Source: Fluviicoccus sp.
Lineage (GTDB): Bacteria; Pseudomonadota; Gammaproteobacteria; Pseudomonadales; Moraxellaceae
Length of the DNA: 64,000 nucleotides
Direction: 5' to 3'
NCBI RefSeq assembly: GCF_030646115.1
Contig: NZ_JAUSMX010000012.1
Location: 62,001 to 126,000 of the forward strand
This document shows positions 1-9,900 of this stretch, piece after piece. How positions within the stretch are numbered: the stretch's first letter is position 1; each line of letters begins with the position of its first letter. The notes beneath the pieces were generated by a model. That model was not told the DNA's origin. It did no database searches and saw only the letters and a list, made by a program, of their open reading frames with translations. A program made the position numbers and the translations under genes.

Positions 1-1065
1 ACCGCCGATGCCGCCGACGGCTTTGCCATGCTGTTGAAGGTGCATCATTGCGCCTTGGACGGAGTCTCCGCCGAAGCCGTCATCACCGGCCTGCTCGACT
101 TCACCCCCGAGCCGCGCCCGATGACTGCCGACACCTGGCAAGCGGAAAAAGCTCCGACGGTGCGCGACGTGGCGCAACGCCAGCTGGCGGCGGCGAAGGA
201 CGCCCCGGCCCGGCTCACCACCCTGTTGCGCTCCACCGCCGACATTGCCGGTCGTATCGCACTGCGCACGCTGACCGGCAAGGACCAGGGCATTCCCCAC
301 TATTTCATGGCTCCGCGCACCGACTTCAACCGCCCGGTCAGCGCCGATCGCTGCTATTTCAGTGTACAACTGTCACTGACCACGGTGAAGGAAATCAAGA
401 ACACCCAACCCGGTTTCACTGTCAATGATGTGGTGCTCGCCATTTGCGCCGGAGCCACCCGCCGTTACCTGCAGGAGGTCGGCAACCTCCCGGATGCCTC
501 GCTGGTGGCGATGGCCCCGGTGTCGCGCCGCGCTGACACCGAGAAGGGATTGGCGGGCAACAAGGTGTCGTCGATGCTGATCCGCCTCGCCACTGACATT
601 GACGACCCGGTGCAACGCTTGCGCGCCATCCACGCCAGTGCGCAGCACGCCAAGGACTACAACCGCGACGTGCCGGTGGACCGCCTGATGGACCTGTTGC
701 CGTCCGCCGGTCCGGCCGTGGCGTTGAACGCCTATTCGCGCCTGCACCTCAGCCGCCGCCTGCCGCCGATGTTCAATATGGTCATCACCAATGTGCCGGG
801 TTCGCCGCTGCCGTTGTATCTGGACGGCGCGATGCTGCGCAGCATCGGCGGCATGGCCGGGATTTATGACAACACCGGCCTGACGCTGGTGGTGATGAGC
901 TATCTCGACAAGCTGAGCATCAGTGTCACCAGTTCACCGGAGTCGGTGCAGCAGCCGGAGCGGTTGGCACAGTATCTGGAGGAAGCCTTGACGGAGATGG
1001 CGAAAGCGGTACTGCCGGAGAAGGCGGCCGCGAAGCCCGCCGCCCGGCAGGCGCAACCGGCCTGA
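1..1065 (+). CDS. Wax ester synthase/diacylglycerol acyltransferase, C-terminal part (5' end outside window)
   Basis: The reading frame is open from the first base, so the gene begins upstream; about 354 residues are visible against the usual 450-480. The condensing motif HHCALDG, the HHxxxDG active site of WS/DGAT enzymes, lies about 15 residues into the visible part. The C-terminal half carries the family's NVPGSPLPLYL stretch. The family transfers a fatty acyl group from acyl-CoA to a long-chain alcohol or diacylglycerol, making storage wax esters or triacylglycerol at the inner membrane. It ends in a low-complexity Ala/Lys/Pro tail and is followed at once by a terminator shared with the convergent lipase gene. 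Substrate preference cannot be read from the sequence. Confidence 0.9.
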   Translation, partial: TADAADGFAMLLKVHHCALDGVSAEAVITGLLDFTPEPRPMTADTWQAEKAPTVRDVAQRQLAAAKDAPARLTTLLRSTADIAGRIALRTLTGKDQGIPHYFMAPRTDFNRPVSADRCYFSVQLSLTTVKEIKNTQPGFTVNDVVLAICAGATRRYLQEVGNLPDASLVAMAPVSRRADTEKGLAGNKVSSMLIRLATDIDDPVQRLRAIHASAQHAKDYNRDVPVDRLMDLLPSAGPAVALNAYSRLHLSRRLPPMFNMVITNVPGSPLPLYLDGAMLRSIGGMAGIYDNTGLTLVVMSYLDKLSISVTSSPESVQQPERLAQYLEEALTEMAKAVLPEKAAAKPAARQAQPA

Positions 1066-1079
1066 CCACTCCCATAAAA

Positions 1080-1099
1080 AACCCCGCCGTGGCGGGGTT
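1080..1099. terminator. Rho-independent terminator between convergent genes
   Basis: Nine-base arms AACCCCGCC and GGCGGGGTT are separated by two bases, with A-rich sequence on the left and TTCTTT on the right. It lies between the stop codons of the acyltransferase (+) and the lipase (-), so it can serve both strands. Confidence 0.8.
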
Positions 1100-1120
1100 C
1101 TTCTTTGACTCAGCGTAGAA

Positions 1121-2329
1121 TCATCCACCTGCCTTGGCGATGTAGTGGTTGATGGCCGCGTAGAACTCCAGTTCGTCAAAGGTGTCGGGACCGACACCGA
1201 CCACGTCCAGGTGGTCCTGCTTGATGATGGCCGTCTGCGAGGTCATCGCGATGGAAGACGGATTGTTGATGTCATCCACAGCAGTGACGGTGGTTTCAGT
1301 CATGGTATCCAGGAAACCCAGGATCGAGTTGTATTGCAGGCGTCCGCCCATTTGCTGCGAATTCACGCCCACCAGTCCATCGTCGTCCATGTCATAGACC
1401 GAACCGTCGCCGGTGCCCGCCGCGCCGTCGTTGTCGCAGTCGCCGGCGCAGTAGCCGTCGCCGTCGGCGTTATAGCCCAGCACCGTATGCAGCGCGCTCA
1501 GCGCCGGGTTGCGGTTGCCGTCGTCCTGCGCGGTGATCAGCGAGCGGAAGCGGGTGGCCACATAAGCCCCGGCGCTGTTCTTCAGGTTGTACTTGGCATT
1601 GAAGGCCTTGGCGCCGGTGGTGACCCCGTCTTTGGCGTCGAAGTCGTTGAAGACCAGTTGCTTGCCCGCGGCAATGATGTTGTTGCGGGTGGTGACGCTT
1701 TGCTGGTTGACGGCATCGAACAGCACGTCGGCGATCTTGGTGATCAGCACGCCGCAGGGGTCATTGGCGGGGGTGCCGTCCCAAGCCAGGTTCCAGCAGA
1801 AGGACGAGCCGTTCAGGGCGTATTTGTCCAGCAGCTTCTTGGCATAGGGCGAACCGCGATGCGGCGAGGAAATGCTGATCAGGTTGTTGACCACGGTGTA
1901 GCCCTTGCGCGACTTCAGCAGGTGCGCCGCCTTGCGGATGTCGAAACCGCCCTGCGAATGGCCCACCAGGTTGATGTAGCTGACGCCCTTGGTGGTCATG
2001 TAGCTCTGCACCTTGTCGGCCAGTTGCGTGCCCCGGGTTTCTGAATCAGCCAGCGAGGTGACCTGGAAGGCTTCCGCCATCTGGCTGCCGCTGACGTCGT
2101 CATTGCAGCCGTTGATTTCCAGCAATTGGCAACCGTCCAGGGCGAAGACGCCCAGTTCGTTACCGAAATAATCCAGGCCCGCGATCTCGTCCCAGCCGGC
2201 CATGCCGTGCGCCAGGATGATCGGGTACTTGGTTTTCTGTGCTTCTGCGTGCGCCTGTTGCGCCGGGAGCGACAGCCCCAGTGACAACAGCAGGGAAGCG
2301 GCGACTGCCGCCAGTTTTTTGAAGTGCAT
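1121..2329 (-). CDS. Secreted triacylglycerol lipase (Pseudomonas family I type)
   Basis: This is a 402-residue alpha/beta-hydrolase that cleaves long-chain triacylglycerols outside the cell. Residues 1-28 form a Sec signal peptide ending AQQAHA. The oxyanion HG is near residue 41, the nucleophile elbow GHSQGG has Ser125, and a catalytic His is probably in KQDHLDVVG near the C terminus. The start is set at ATG 2329, preceded by AAGGTGG; an in-frame GTG nine bases upstream overlaps that ribosome site. An unusual Asp/Gly/Cys-rich insert of about 35 residues (encoded around 1372-1478, with DGDGYCAGDCDNDG) looks like a calcium-binding loop. Enzymes of this family need a dedicated foldase, and a foldase-like gene lies at 3622-4707 on the other strand. 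Confidence 0.9.
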   Translation of the reverse strand: MHFKKLAAVAASLLLSLGLSLPAQQAHAEAQKTKYPIILAHGMAGWDEIAGLDYFGNELGVFALDGCQLLEINGCNDDVSGSQMAEAFQVTSLADSETRGTQLADKVQSYMTTKGVSYINLVGHSQGGFDIRKAAHLLKSRKGYTVVNNLISISSPHRGSPYAKKLLDKYALNGSSFCWNLAWDGTPANDPCGVLITKIADVLFDAVNQQSVTTRNNIIAAGKQLVFNDFDAKDGVTTGAKAFNAKYNLKNSAGAYVATRFRSLITAQDDGNRNPALSALHTVLGYNADGDGYCAGDCDNDGAAGTGDGSVYDMDDDGLVGVNSQQMGGRLQYNSILGFLDTMTETTVTAVDDINNPSSIAMTSQTAIIKQDHLDVVGVGPDTFDELEFYAAINHYIAKAGG

Positions 2330-2541
2330 GGTGCCCACCTTGTTTTGTTATGTATGGTCAGGCAACACGTCTGGCGGCGCGCTGCAGCCGGGTCCGTCCC
2401 GACCCTGCGCAGCATTCCCGAAGGATTTGCCGTCCCGCGCTTCTGGCGGTTTAACGTGTTGTCGCGTCCGAGCAAAATCACGAATTGGTGATTTTTTAGT
2501 CATCCTGTCCGGAAAAAGATAGAGATCCGTCCGGGCAATTG

Positions 2542-2609
2542 CTTGTAAGTTTTCCTGCCGTTTGTCGGGAAGCCGATCCTGTATTGTCAATAAGCGAAAA
2601 ACTTACAAG
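2542..2609. promoter_or_regulatory. Inverted repeat in the lipase/AraC divergent promoter region
   Basis: CTTGTAAGTTTT (2542-2553) and its perfect complement AAAACTTACAAG (2598-2609) are 44 bases apart in the 417-base gap between the lipase and the AraC gene. Spaced 12-bp arms suit a dimeric or looping regulator, most simply the adjacent AraC protein. No clear -10/-35 pair was recognised, and nothing else was seen in this gap. Confidence 0.45.
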
Positions 2610-2746
2610 TCGGTTTGTCGTGAATTGACTAATCTTTACCAAGCCGGTTCCGGTCCGGTTTTGCGAAGGAACCGGCCTGGCAACGGGAGAACACCCGCCA
2701 TAACAAAAAGAACAGCCTGGACATCAGGCAGGGGGCAACATTGGGC

Positions 2747-3625
2747 ATGGCTATACTGTCGGGCGCCGTTCTGGATCGTGCGCGCGAGGCTGCCGCTTTA
2801 CCGGGGCCGATACACCTTCATCTCTGGCAAGACCGTTCGCTGTTTCTGGGCGTCATTCCCGATCCGGTTGAGTTCACCCCTGCGTGCGCCTGGCTGCTGG
2901 TCGGGCTGGATCTGCCGTTCCACATTGCCGTCAACGACGGGCCTACGGTCAGCACCTCGCTGGCGCTGGTGCCGCCCGGGGCGGAGGTACGCTACTACTC
3001 CGAATCCGGCCTGCTGGGGTGCTGTTTTCTGGATGTGCTGTGCCGGGATTACCGGTTGCTGTCATCGCGTCTGCACGCCGTCAGTGACAACCTGTATTGC
3101 GACGACGGCCCGTTTGCCGCTTCCGTGGTGGAATCCTTCCGCCGGCTGTACCTTGATCCGGTGGACCCCGCCGGGGTCTATGACCGCTTGGTTGAAAGCC
3201 TGTCCCTGCCCTCAGCAGCGCCGGAAGGGCGTGTTGAGCAGGCGGTGGCCGGAGTGGTCGCCTCGGTTCGCCTGACGGCGGCGGCCAACCTGACCAATAG
3301 ACATTATGCCGCGGAGGCCGGGTTGTCGGAGGAAGTGCTGTCGCGCTGGTTCCGGCAGGAAACCGGCCTCACCCTGCGGCGCTACCGCAACTGGCACCGC
3401 TTGTTCCTGGCAGCCTGGATGATGCAACAGGGCATTTCGCTCACGGACGCCGCGCAGGAAGCGGGCTTTTCGGATGCGGCACATTTTAATCATGTCTTTC
3501 GGGAAATGGTCGGGCTGAAGCCTTCGTTCATCCAGCGCGCCATGGCCTACACCCGCATCTATTTTGCGGGCATGCTGGCGGTCGACGGCACGGCAGTGAA
3601 CGAGGCCGGGAGGCGGTTGCCATGA
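2747..3625 (+). CDS. AraC-family transcriptional regulator beside lipase genes
   Basis: This 292-residue protein has an N-terminal effector-type domain without a recognised ligand motif and a C-terminal AraC double helix-turn-helix at about residues 190-275. The typical second-helix signature GISLTDAAQEAGFSDAAHF is followed by FNHVFREMVGLKPS. A TTG at 2741 is an alternative start: AGGGGG at 2730-2735 is 5 bases from TTG and 11 from ATG, so the choice is open. Its stop overlaps the start of the foldase-like gene (ATGA), so the two are translationally coupled. Control of the divergent lipase and of its own operon is inferred from position only. Confidence 0.85.
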   Translation: MAILSGAVLDRAREAAALPGPIHLHLWQDRSLFLGVIPDPVEFTPACAWLLVGLDLPFHIAVNDGPTVSTSLALVPPGAEVRYYSESGLLGCCFLDVLCRDYRLLSSRLHAVSDNLYCDDGPFAASVVESFRRLYLDPVDPAGVYDRLVESLSLPSAAPEGRVEQAVAGVVASVRLTAAANLTNRHYAAEAGLSEEVLSRWFRQETGLTLRRYRNWHRLFLAAWMMQQGISLTDAAQEAGFSDAAHFNHVFREMVGLKPSFIQRAMAYTRIYFAGMLAVDGTAVNEAGRRLP

Positions 3626-4707
3626 AACCGCATCATCCTGAGTCATCCCCGGCCAAGGGTAGGGCCCGCACGTACCGCAAGGCGGTGGCGATGGCCTGCG
3701 GCTTGTTGATGCTGGCCAGCATGGGGGTGCTGGTGTGGTTGGGTGAAGGGGATGGCCGCATCGGAAGCCAGGGGCTCTCCGGGGATTCGGGGGCTGCCGC
3801 CGCATCGTCCGCCGCCACGGGAGCGCAGACCCCGCCATCCGCGGCCACCATGGAGGGCCTGTCTCCCGAGGAACAGCGTCTGGGAGCCTCCCTGCAAAAG
3901 CGTTACGGCGCAAAGCTGGCGCATCCTTACTGGCGCTTGCAGGTGATCGAGTCGCTGAAGCGCTACCTGATGGAAAAATATCCCAATGACTGGCTGGCGC
4001 GGCTGAAGGCCATGCTGAAGCTGTTCTTTCCCACCGACTATGACCAGCTGGCGGCCTCGCTGGAAGCGCTGGAGAGCTATAACGAATGGCTGGCCGGGAT
4101 CAAGCACTCCATGGTCTTCAGCAGCAAGGAAGAGCGGCTGCGTGCCACGTGGGACAAGCGGCTGCAACTGTTCGGCGAGGATGCCAAGGTCATCTGGCAG
4201 GCGCAGCTGAAGCAGGAGAAAGTTGAAGCTGCCCTGCAGCAGCTGGATACGCCCGGCCTGCCGTTGTCCACCAAGGTGGATCGCTATGTGCAGACGTTGG
4301 TGGATGTTTACGGGAAATCGGCAACGGATCCGGACAAGTCGCACCCGGTGCAGCAGATGGAGGGATTGCTGACGTTGAACTCGGTGCAGGAGCAGTTGCA
4401 CAGCCTGCCGCCCGAGCGCCGCAAGGAGGAGTTGCATTACCTGCGCAGCGCGATGGGGCTGGATGACGAGGCGGTGAAACGCTGGGATGAGTTGGATGCC
4501 GAACGGGCAGAACGCGCGGCGGCGGGGGCGTCCTACATGCAGGAGCGGGCGGCGCTGGCGAAGCAGTACGAGGGCGAAACCCTGCAAGTGCAGCTCCAGG
4601 CCTTGCAGAACCGCAAGTTTGGGCCGGAGGAGGCGCAGTACATCCGCAATGAGGAGGAAACCGGGTTTTACCGGTATCAGGAAAGGCAGCAGATCGGGGT
4701 TAATTGA
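3622..4707 (+). CDS. Lipase-specific foldase (Lif)-like membrane-anchored helical protein
   Basis: The 361-residue product has a short basic cytoplasmic N terminus, one membrane segment at about residues 22-42, a Gly/Ala/Ser/Pro-rich linker, then a long highly charged all-helical periplasmic domain. This architecture, the length and the place beside a family I lipase match Lif steric chaperones, which fold the lipase in the periplasm before type II secretion. The typical RxxFDY(F/C)L motif was not recognised; the nearest stretches are LKAMLKLFFPTDYDQL and RNEEETGFYRY. It is therefore a divergent member or an analogue. The start codon overlaps the AraC stop. Confidence 0.65.
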   Translation: MKPHHPESSPAKGRARTYRKAVAMACGLLMLASMGVLVWLGEGDGRIGSQGLSGDSGAAAASSAATGAQTPPSAATMEGLSPEEQRLGASLQKRYGAKLAHPYWRLQVIESLKRYLMEKYPNDWLARLKAMLKLFFPTDYDQLAASLEALESYNEWLAGIKHSMVFSSKEERLRATWDKRLQLFGEDAKVIWQAQLKQEKVEAALQQLDTPGLPLSTKVDRYVQTLVDVYGKSATDPDKSHPVQQMEGLLTLNSVQEQLHSLPPERRKEELHYLRSAMGLDDEAVKRWDELDAERAERAAAGASYMQERAALAKQYEGETLQVQLQALQNRKFGPEEAQYIRNEEETGFYRYQERQQIGVN

Positions 4708-4816
4708 GTCATTTTTATTCCCGCCTCACCCAGTAAAGCTACGGGGGCTGGGCGGGAAGGTCAGCATCCAGGTGGAAATTGGCGGTGAGACGACGACGTT
4801 GGTGAGGGTTTGAGGT

Positions 4817-5347
4817 TTAGGCTGTGAGCCATTCCGACATCAACGCTACCGATTTTGCAGTAATTTCCCGATAACCTGCATTCGTTTCGAGTCGTATGCC
4901 TATGTATCCATCGGACTGTTCTGTGGTTGCTGCACTTAAAATGGTTGGGCAGCCATCAAACGGAATTTCATTGATTGTCATTTGGTGAAATCCCGTAAAC
5001 ACAATGCTTCGCTTGGAAAATTGATTCCTTTCCCAATCCTCAGGATATTCGACAGTCAGAACAAGTTGATCTTTCTCGGGTAGTTCAATGCAGGCCACCA
5101 CCACACAGTCGTGCCAGTGTATCTGAGAGATGCTGACAGGGCTGGATTGAGGTCGAGTGTTGATAACCCTCTGAACGCATTGTTCCCAATCTCCCGATAG
5201 TGCGGGATCAGCACAACTTCCATCTTCTTGTAGGATTAATGAGCTTAGCAGGCAAGCGATTTCTTCGGAGTGACCACGTTCCCAATACATCTCCAGAAAA
5301 GAGTGCATTGCTACCATGGCTTCATCAGGAGTTAGTTTGTCATTCAT
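4817..5347 (-). CDS. Orphan hypothetical protein, AT-richer than neighbours, immunity-protein-like
   Basis: I do not recognise the family. The 176-residue soluble product is acidic and mixed alpha/beta, starting MNDKLTPDEAMVAMHSFLEM; it has no signal peptide or membrane segment. The N terminus resembles small polymorphic-toxin immunity proteins in general character (short, acidic, helical, rich in Trp and Cys), but this is an impression of style, not homology. Base composition and codon use are clearly more AT-rich than in the flanking lipase and gltBD genes. A GTAG-headed inverted-pair repeat lies 23 bases upstream of its start. No toxin gene is adjacent. Recent acquisition is likely. Confidence 0.65.
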   Translation of the reverse strand: MNDKLTPDEAMVAMHSFLEMYWERGHSEEIACLLSSLILQEDGSCADPALSGDWEQCVQRVINTRPQSSPVSISQIHWHDCVVVACIELPEKDQLVLTVEYPEDWERNQFSKRSIVFTGFHQMTINEIPFDGCPTILSAATTEQSDGYIGIRLETNAGYREITAKSVALMSEWLTA

Positions 5348-5370
5348 AGCTCATCGACTCTTTCAGTGAA

Positions 5371-5439
5371 GTAGGGTGGGTCGAGACCCACCATCGGTCT
5401 CCGTTCAGAGATCAGCCGGTGGGTCTTGACCCACCCTAC
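5371..5439. repeat. REPIN-like element, family A (GTAGGGTGGGTC head)
   Basis: A 69-base unit begins GTAGGGTGGGTC with its own small palindrome and ends with the inverted copy, GACCCACCCTAC. It has the same length and layout as the family B element at 33855-33923, though the sequence differs. It sits between the orphan gene and the gltD terminator. Confidence 0.75.
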
Positions 5440-5467
5440 GACAGCTGTTTGACCGATTGTTAAAAGA

Positions 5468-5503
5468 AAACCCCCGCCACAGCTCTCACCATGACGGGGG
5501 TTT
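5468..5503 (-). terminator. Rho-independent terminator of gltBD
   Basis: AAACCCCCG (5468-5476) pairs with CGGGGGTTT (5495-5503) around an 18-base loop, 19 bases beyond the gltD stop. The A-run on the left becomes the U-tract when gltBD is read. Confidence 0.7.
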
Positions 5504-5522
5504 CAGTCCAAGCCGTTGACGC

Positions 5523-6989
5523 TTAACGCGGCAGCACGCTCGATCCCATCAGGAACGCATCGACTTCACGCGCGCACTGACGGCCTTCACGGATCGCCCA
5601 GACCACCAGCGACTGACCGCGACGCATGTCACCGGCGGCGAACACGCCCTTGACGTTGGTGGCGTAGCAGCCCGGACCGTCCGTGGTGGCGGCGGCATTG
5701 CCGCGTGCATCCTTGTTGACGCCGAACGATTCCAGCACGCCGCCCACCGGGTTGGTGAAGCCCATGGCCAGGAACACGTTGTCCGCCGGAATCTCGAACT
5801 CGGAGCCCGGAATCTCGGCCATCTTGCCGCCTTCCCAGGACAGGCGCACGCCTTGCAGCGCCTTCACCCGGCCGTTGCCATCGCTGACAAAGCCCTTGGT
5901 CAGGACGGAGAAGTCGCGCTCACAGCCTTCGTCGTGCGAGCTGGAGGTGCGCAGCTTGATCGGCCAGTACGGCCACACCAGCGGCTTGTTCTCTTCCACC
6001 GGCGGCATCGGCATCACTTCAAACTGGGTGATGGACGCGGCGCCGTGACGGTTGGAGGTGCCGACGCAGTCGGAACCGGTGTCGCCGCCGCCGATGACGA
6101 CGACGTGCTTGCCCTTGACGTTGATCGGGTTGGCCGGACCGCCTTCCACTTCCTTGTTCTGCGGAATCAGGAACTCCAGCGCGTAGTGCACGCCGCCCAG
6201 CTCACGGCCGGGAACGGGCAGGTCACGCGGAACTTCCGAACCGCCGGACAGGATCACGGCGTCAAATTGCGACTTCAGCGTCTCGGCGGAAATCACTTCC
6301 TTGGCGTCGTTGGTGATGCCGGCGGGAATGGAGTCCGGGCCGACCAGCACATTGGTGCGGAACACCACGCCTTCGGCTTCCATCTGCACCACGCGGCGCT
6401 GGACGATGCTCTTTTCCAGCTTGAAGTCCGGAATGCCGCGGCGCAGCAGGCCGCCGATGTGTCCGTTCTTTTCGAACACGGTCACGTCGTGGCCGGCGCG
6501 CGCCAGCTGCTGGGCAGCAGCCAGACCGGCAGGGCCGGAACCGACGACCGCGACCTTCTTGCCGGTCTTGACGCTGGCGGGTTGCGGCGTGATCCAGCCG
6601 TTTTCCCAGCCCTTGTCGATGATGTAGTGCTCGATGGACTTGATGCCGACCGGCTCGGCGTTGATGCCGAGCGTACAGGCCGTTTCACACGGGGCCGGGC
6701 AGATGCGGCCGGTGAAATCGGGGAAGTTGTTGGTCGAGTGCAGCACTTCCAGCGCCTGCTGGGCATTGCCGCGATACACCAGGTCATTCCAGTCCGGAAT
6801 GATGTTGTTCACCGGGCAGCCGTTGTTGCAGAACGGAATGCCGCAGTCCATGCAGCGCGCGCCCTGAGTCTTGGCGTCGCTGTCGGAGAGGCTGCTGACA
6901 AATTCCTTGTAGTGATTCACGCGGGTGTCGGCGGCCTCATAGCCTTCGGACAGACGCTGGAATTCGATGAAACCGGTTGGCTTACCCAT
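5523..6989 (-). CDS. gltD: Glutamate synthase (NADPH), small subunit
   Basis: The 488-residue product matches the GOGAT beta subunit, which takes electrons from NADPH through FAD and passes them to the large subunit. The N-terminal Cys-rich region ([14 protein letters not shown], then CPAPCETAC) ligates the 4Fe-4S clusters at the subunit interface. [17 protein letters not shown] is the FAD dinucleotide fold and GGGDTGSDC the NADPH fold. The start MGKPTGF is typical. It follows gltB with only three bases between stop and start, so the two form one operon that assimilates ammonia with glutamine synthetase. Confidence 0.97.
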   Translation of the reverse strand: MGKPTGFIEFQRLSEGYEAADTRVNHYKEFVSSLSDSDAKTQGARCMDCGIPFCNNGCPVNNIIPDWNDLVYRGNAQQALEVLHSTNNFPDFTGRICPAPCETACTLGINAEPVGIKSIEHYIIDKGWENGWITPQPASVKTGKKVAVVGSGPAGLAAAQQLARAGHDVTVFEKNGHIGGLLRRGIPDFKLEKSIVQRRVVQMEAEGVVFRTNVLVGPDSIPAGITNDAKEVISAETLKSQFDAVILSGGSEVPRDLPVPGRELGGVHYALEFLIPQNKEVEGGPANPINVKGKHVVVIGGGDTGSDCVGTSNRHGAASITQFEVMPMPPVEENKPLVWPYWPIKLRTSSSHDEGCERDFSVLTKGFVSDGNGRVKALQGVRLSWEGGKMAEIPGSEFEIPADNVFLAMGFTNPVGGVLESFGVNKDARGNAAATTDGPGCYATNVKGVFAAGDMRRGQSLVVWAIREGRQCAREVDAFLMGSSVLPR

Positions 6990-6992
6990 GGT

Positions 6993-9900
6993 TCAGGCTA
7001 CCTCTTTCTGTTGCTGCGCGGCCAGTTCGGTCAGCGCGCGCTTGTACTCGTGCGGATACACCTTGACGAACTTGTCACGGCTTTCGTCCCAGTTGGCCAG
7101 GATGGCCTTGGCGGTGGTGCTGCCGGTGTATTCGGCATGGCGGCTGATCAGGTCCTTCAGCTGCGCCTCGTCCTTCAGGCCAAGGTGCAGCGGAGCACCG
7201 GCCGGAGCGTCGGCGTCGGCCACGACCTTTTCCAGGGCGACCTGGGCCAGGTTGCAGCGTCCGGCGAAGGAGCCGTCAGCGTCGTAGACGTAGGCGATGC
7301 CGCCGGACATGCCTGCCGCGAAATTGCGGCCGGTGTTGCCCAGCACCACCACGGTGCCGCCGGTCATGTATTCGCAGCCGTGGTCACCCACGCCTTCGAC
7401 CACGGCGGTGCCGCCGGAGTTACGCACGGCAAAGCGTTCGCCGGCAACGCCAGTGAAGAAGCCTTCACCGTCGGTGGCGCCGTACATGACGGTGTTGCCG
7501 AGGATGATGTTCTTCGCGGTGTTGCCACGGAAGTCAGCGTGAGGACGGATGATGATGCGGCCGCCCGACAGGCCCTTGCCGACATAGTCATTGCCTTCGC
7601 CCACCAGCTCCAGCGTCACGCCCTTGGCGAGGAACGCGCCGAAGCTCTGACCGGCGGTGCCGTTCAGCTTCAGGTGGATGGTGTCGTCCGGCAGACCGGC
7701 GATGCCGTAGCGCTTGGCCACTTCGCCCGACAGCATGGTGCCGGCGGTACGGTTGACGTTGCGGATCGGCAGCTCGATGCTGACCTTCTTGCCGTGTTGC
7801 AGCGCGGGCTGGGCCAGTTCGATGAACTTGTGGTCCAGCGCCTTGGCGATGCCGTGGTCCTGGATCTCGGTGTGCTTGCGCGGCACGGAAGCGGGGACTG
7901 ACGGCTGGAAGAAGATCTTCGAGAAGTCGAGGCCTTGAGCCTTCCAGTGGGTGATGCCGGCCTTGGTGTCGAGCAGGTCGGCGCGGCCAACCAGCTCTTC
8001 AAAGGTGCGCACACCCAGCGAAGCCATGATTTCACGCACTTCTTCGGCAATGAAGAAGAAGAAGTTGACCACGTGCTCCGGCTGGCCGGTAAAGCGCTTG
8101 CGCAGCTCGGGGTCTTGCGTGGCCACGCCCACCGGGCAGGTGTTCAGGTGGCACTTGCGCATCATGATGCAGCCTTCCACCACCAGCGGAGCGGTGGCGA
8201 AGCCGAACTCGTCCGCGCCCAGCAGTGCGCCGATGACGACGTCACGACCGGTACGCAGCTGGCCGTCGACCTGCACACGAATACGGCTGCGCAGCTGGTT
8301 CAGCACCAGGGTCTGCTGGGTTTCGGCCAGGCCGAGTTCCCACGGCGCACCGGCGTGCTTGATGGAGGACAGCGGCGAAGCGCCGGTGCCGCCGTCATGA
8401 CCGGCGATGACCACGTGGTCCGCTTTGGCCTTGGACACCCCGGCGGCGACGGTGCCGACACCGACTTCGGACACCAGCTTCACTGACACTGAAGCGGCCG
8501 GGTTGGCGTTCTTCAGGTCATGGATCAGCTGCGCCAGATCTTCAATGGAGTAGATGTCATGGTGCGGGGGCGGCGAGATCAGGCCGACACCGGGCACGGA
8601 ATGACGCAGGAAACCGATGTACTCGGAGACCTTGTGGCCGGGCAGCTGGCCGCCTTCACCGGGCTTGGCGCCCTGGGCCATCTTGATCTGGATCTGGTCG
8701 GCGTTCACCAGATATTCAATCGTGACACCGAAGCGGCCGGAAGCGACCTGCTTGATGGCGGAGCGCAGGCTGTCGCCGGCCTTCAGGGTCAGGTCGCGTT
8801 CAATGCGGCCCTTGCCCAGCACGTCGGACAGTTGCGTGTCCTGCACCACCGGGATGAAGCGCTTGGCGTCTTCGCCGCCCTCACCGGTGTTCGACTTGCC
8901 GCCAATGCGGTTCATGGCGATGGCCAGCGTGCTGTGGGCTTCGGTTGAGATGGAGCCCAGCGACATGGCGCCGGTGGCGAAACGCTTGACGATGTCCTTG
9001 GCGGACTCGACTTCGTCCAGCGGCACCGGGGTAATGCCATCGGTGCGGAACGCGAACAGGCCGCGCAGCGTCAGGTGGCGCTGGGACTGGTCGTTGATGA
9101 TCCGCGAGTACTCCTTGAAGGTGGAGAACTGATTGGTACGGGTCGAATGCTGCAGCTTGGCGATGGCGTCCGGGGTCCACAGGTGCTCTTCACCACGAAT
9201 CCGGAAGGCGTAGTCGCCGCCGGCGTCGAGGGCGTTGGCCAGCACCGGGTCGTTGCCGAAGGCAGCCTTGTGCATGCGGATGGCTTCTTCAGCGACATCA
9301 AACACACCGATGCCTTCGACATTGGTGGGGGTGCCGGTGAAGTACTTCTCGACAAAGGCGCTTTGCAGGCCGATGGCTTCGAAGATTTGCGCGCCGGTGT
9401 AGGACATGTAGGTGGAGATACCCATCTTTGACATGACCTTGCACAGACCCTTGCCCACGGCCTTGGTGAAGTTGTAGACGGCCTTTTCACGCTTGGCGGC
9501 GTCATCACCGGCCAGCGATTGCAGGGTCTCCAGCGCCAGGTAGGGGTGCACGGCTTCCGCGCCGTAGCCGCCCAGCAGCGCGAAGTGGTGGACTTCACGG
9601 GCGGAGCCGGTTTCCACGACCAGACCGGCGCTGGTGCGCAGGCCCTTCTTCACCAGGTGCTGGTGCACGGCGGAGGTGGCCAGCAGTGCCGGGATGGCGA
9701 CATTGACGGCATCCATGCAACGGTCGGAAACGATCAGGATGTTGGCGCCGGAACGCACGGCATCTTCGGCTTCCGCCGCCAGCGAGGCGAGGCGGGCTTC
9801 AACGCCGTCCTTGCCCCAGGCCACCGGGTAGCAGATGTCCAGTTCGTGCGAACGGAACTTGCCGCCGGTGTACTTCTCGATGTGGCGGATCTTCTCAATG

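Noticed and set aside
5853-7901. 682-residue open frame on the + strand opposite gltD/gltB
   Set aside because: It is antisense to strongly conserved glutamate synthase genes; its Val/Gly/His-rich composition is typical of an antisense frame in GC-rich DNA.
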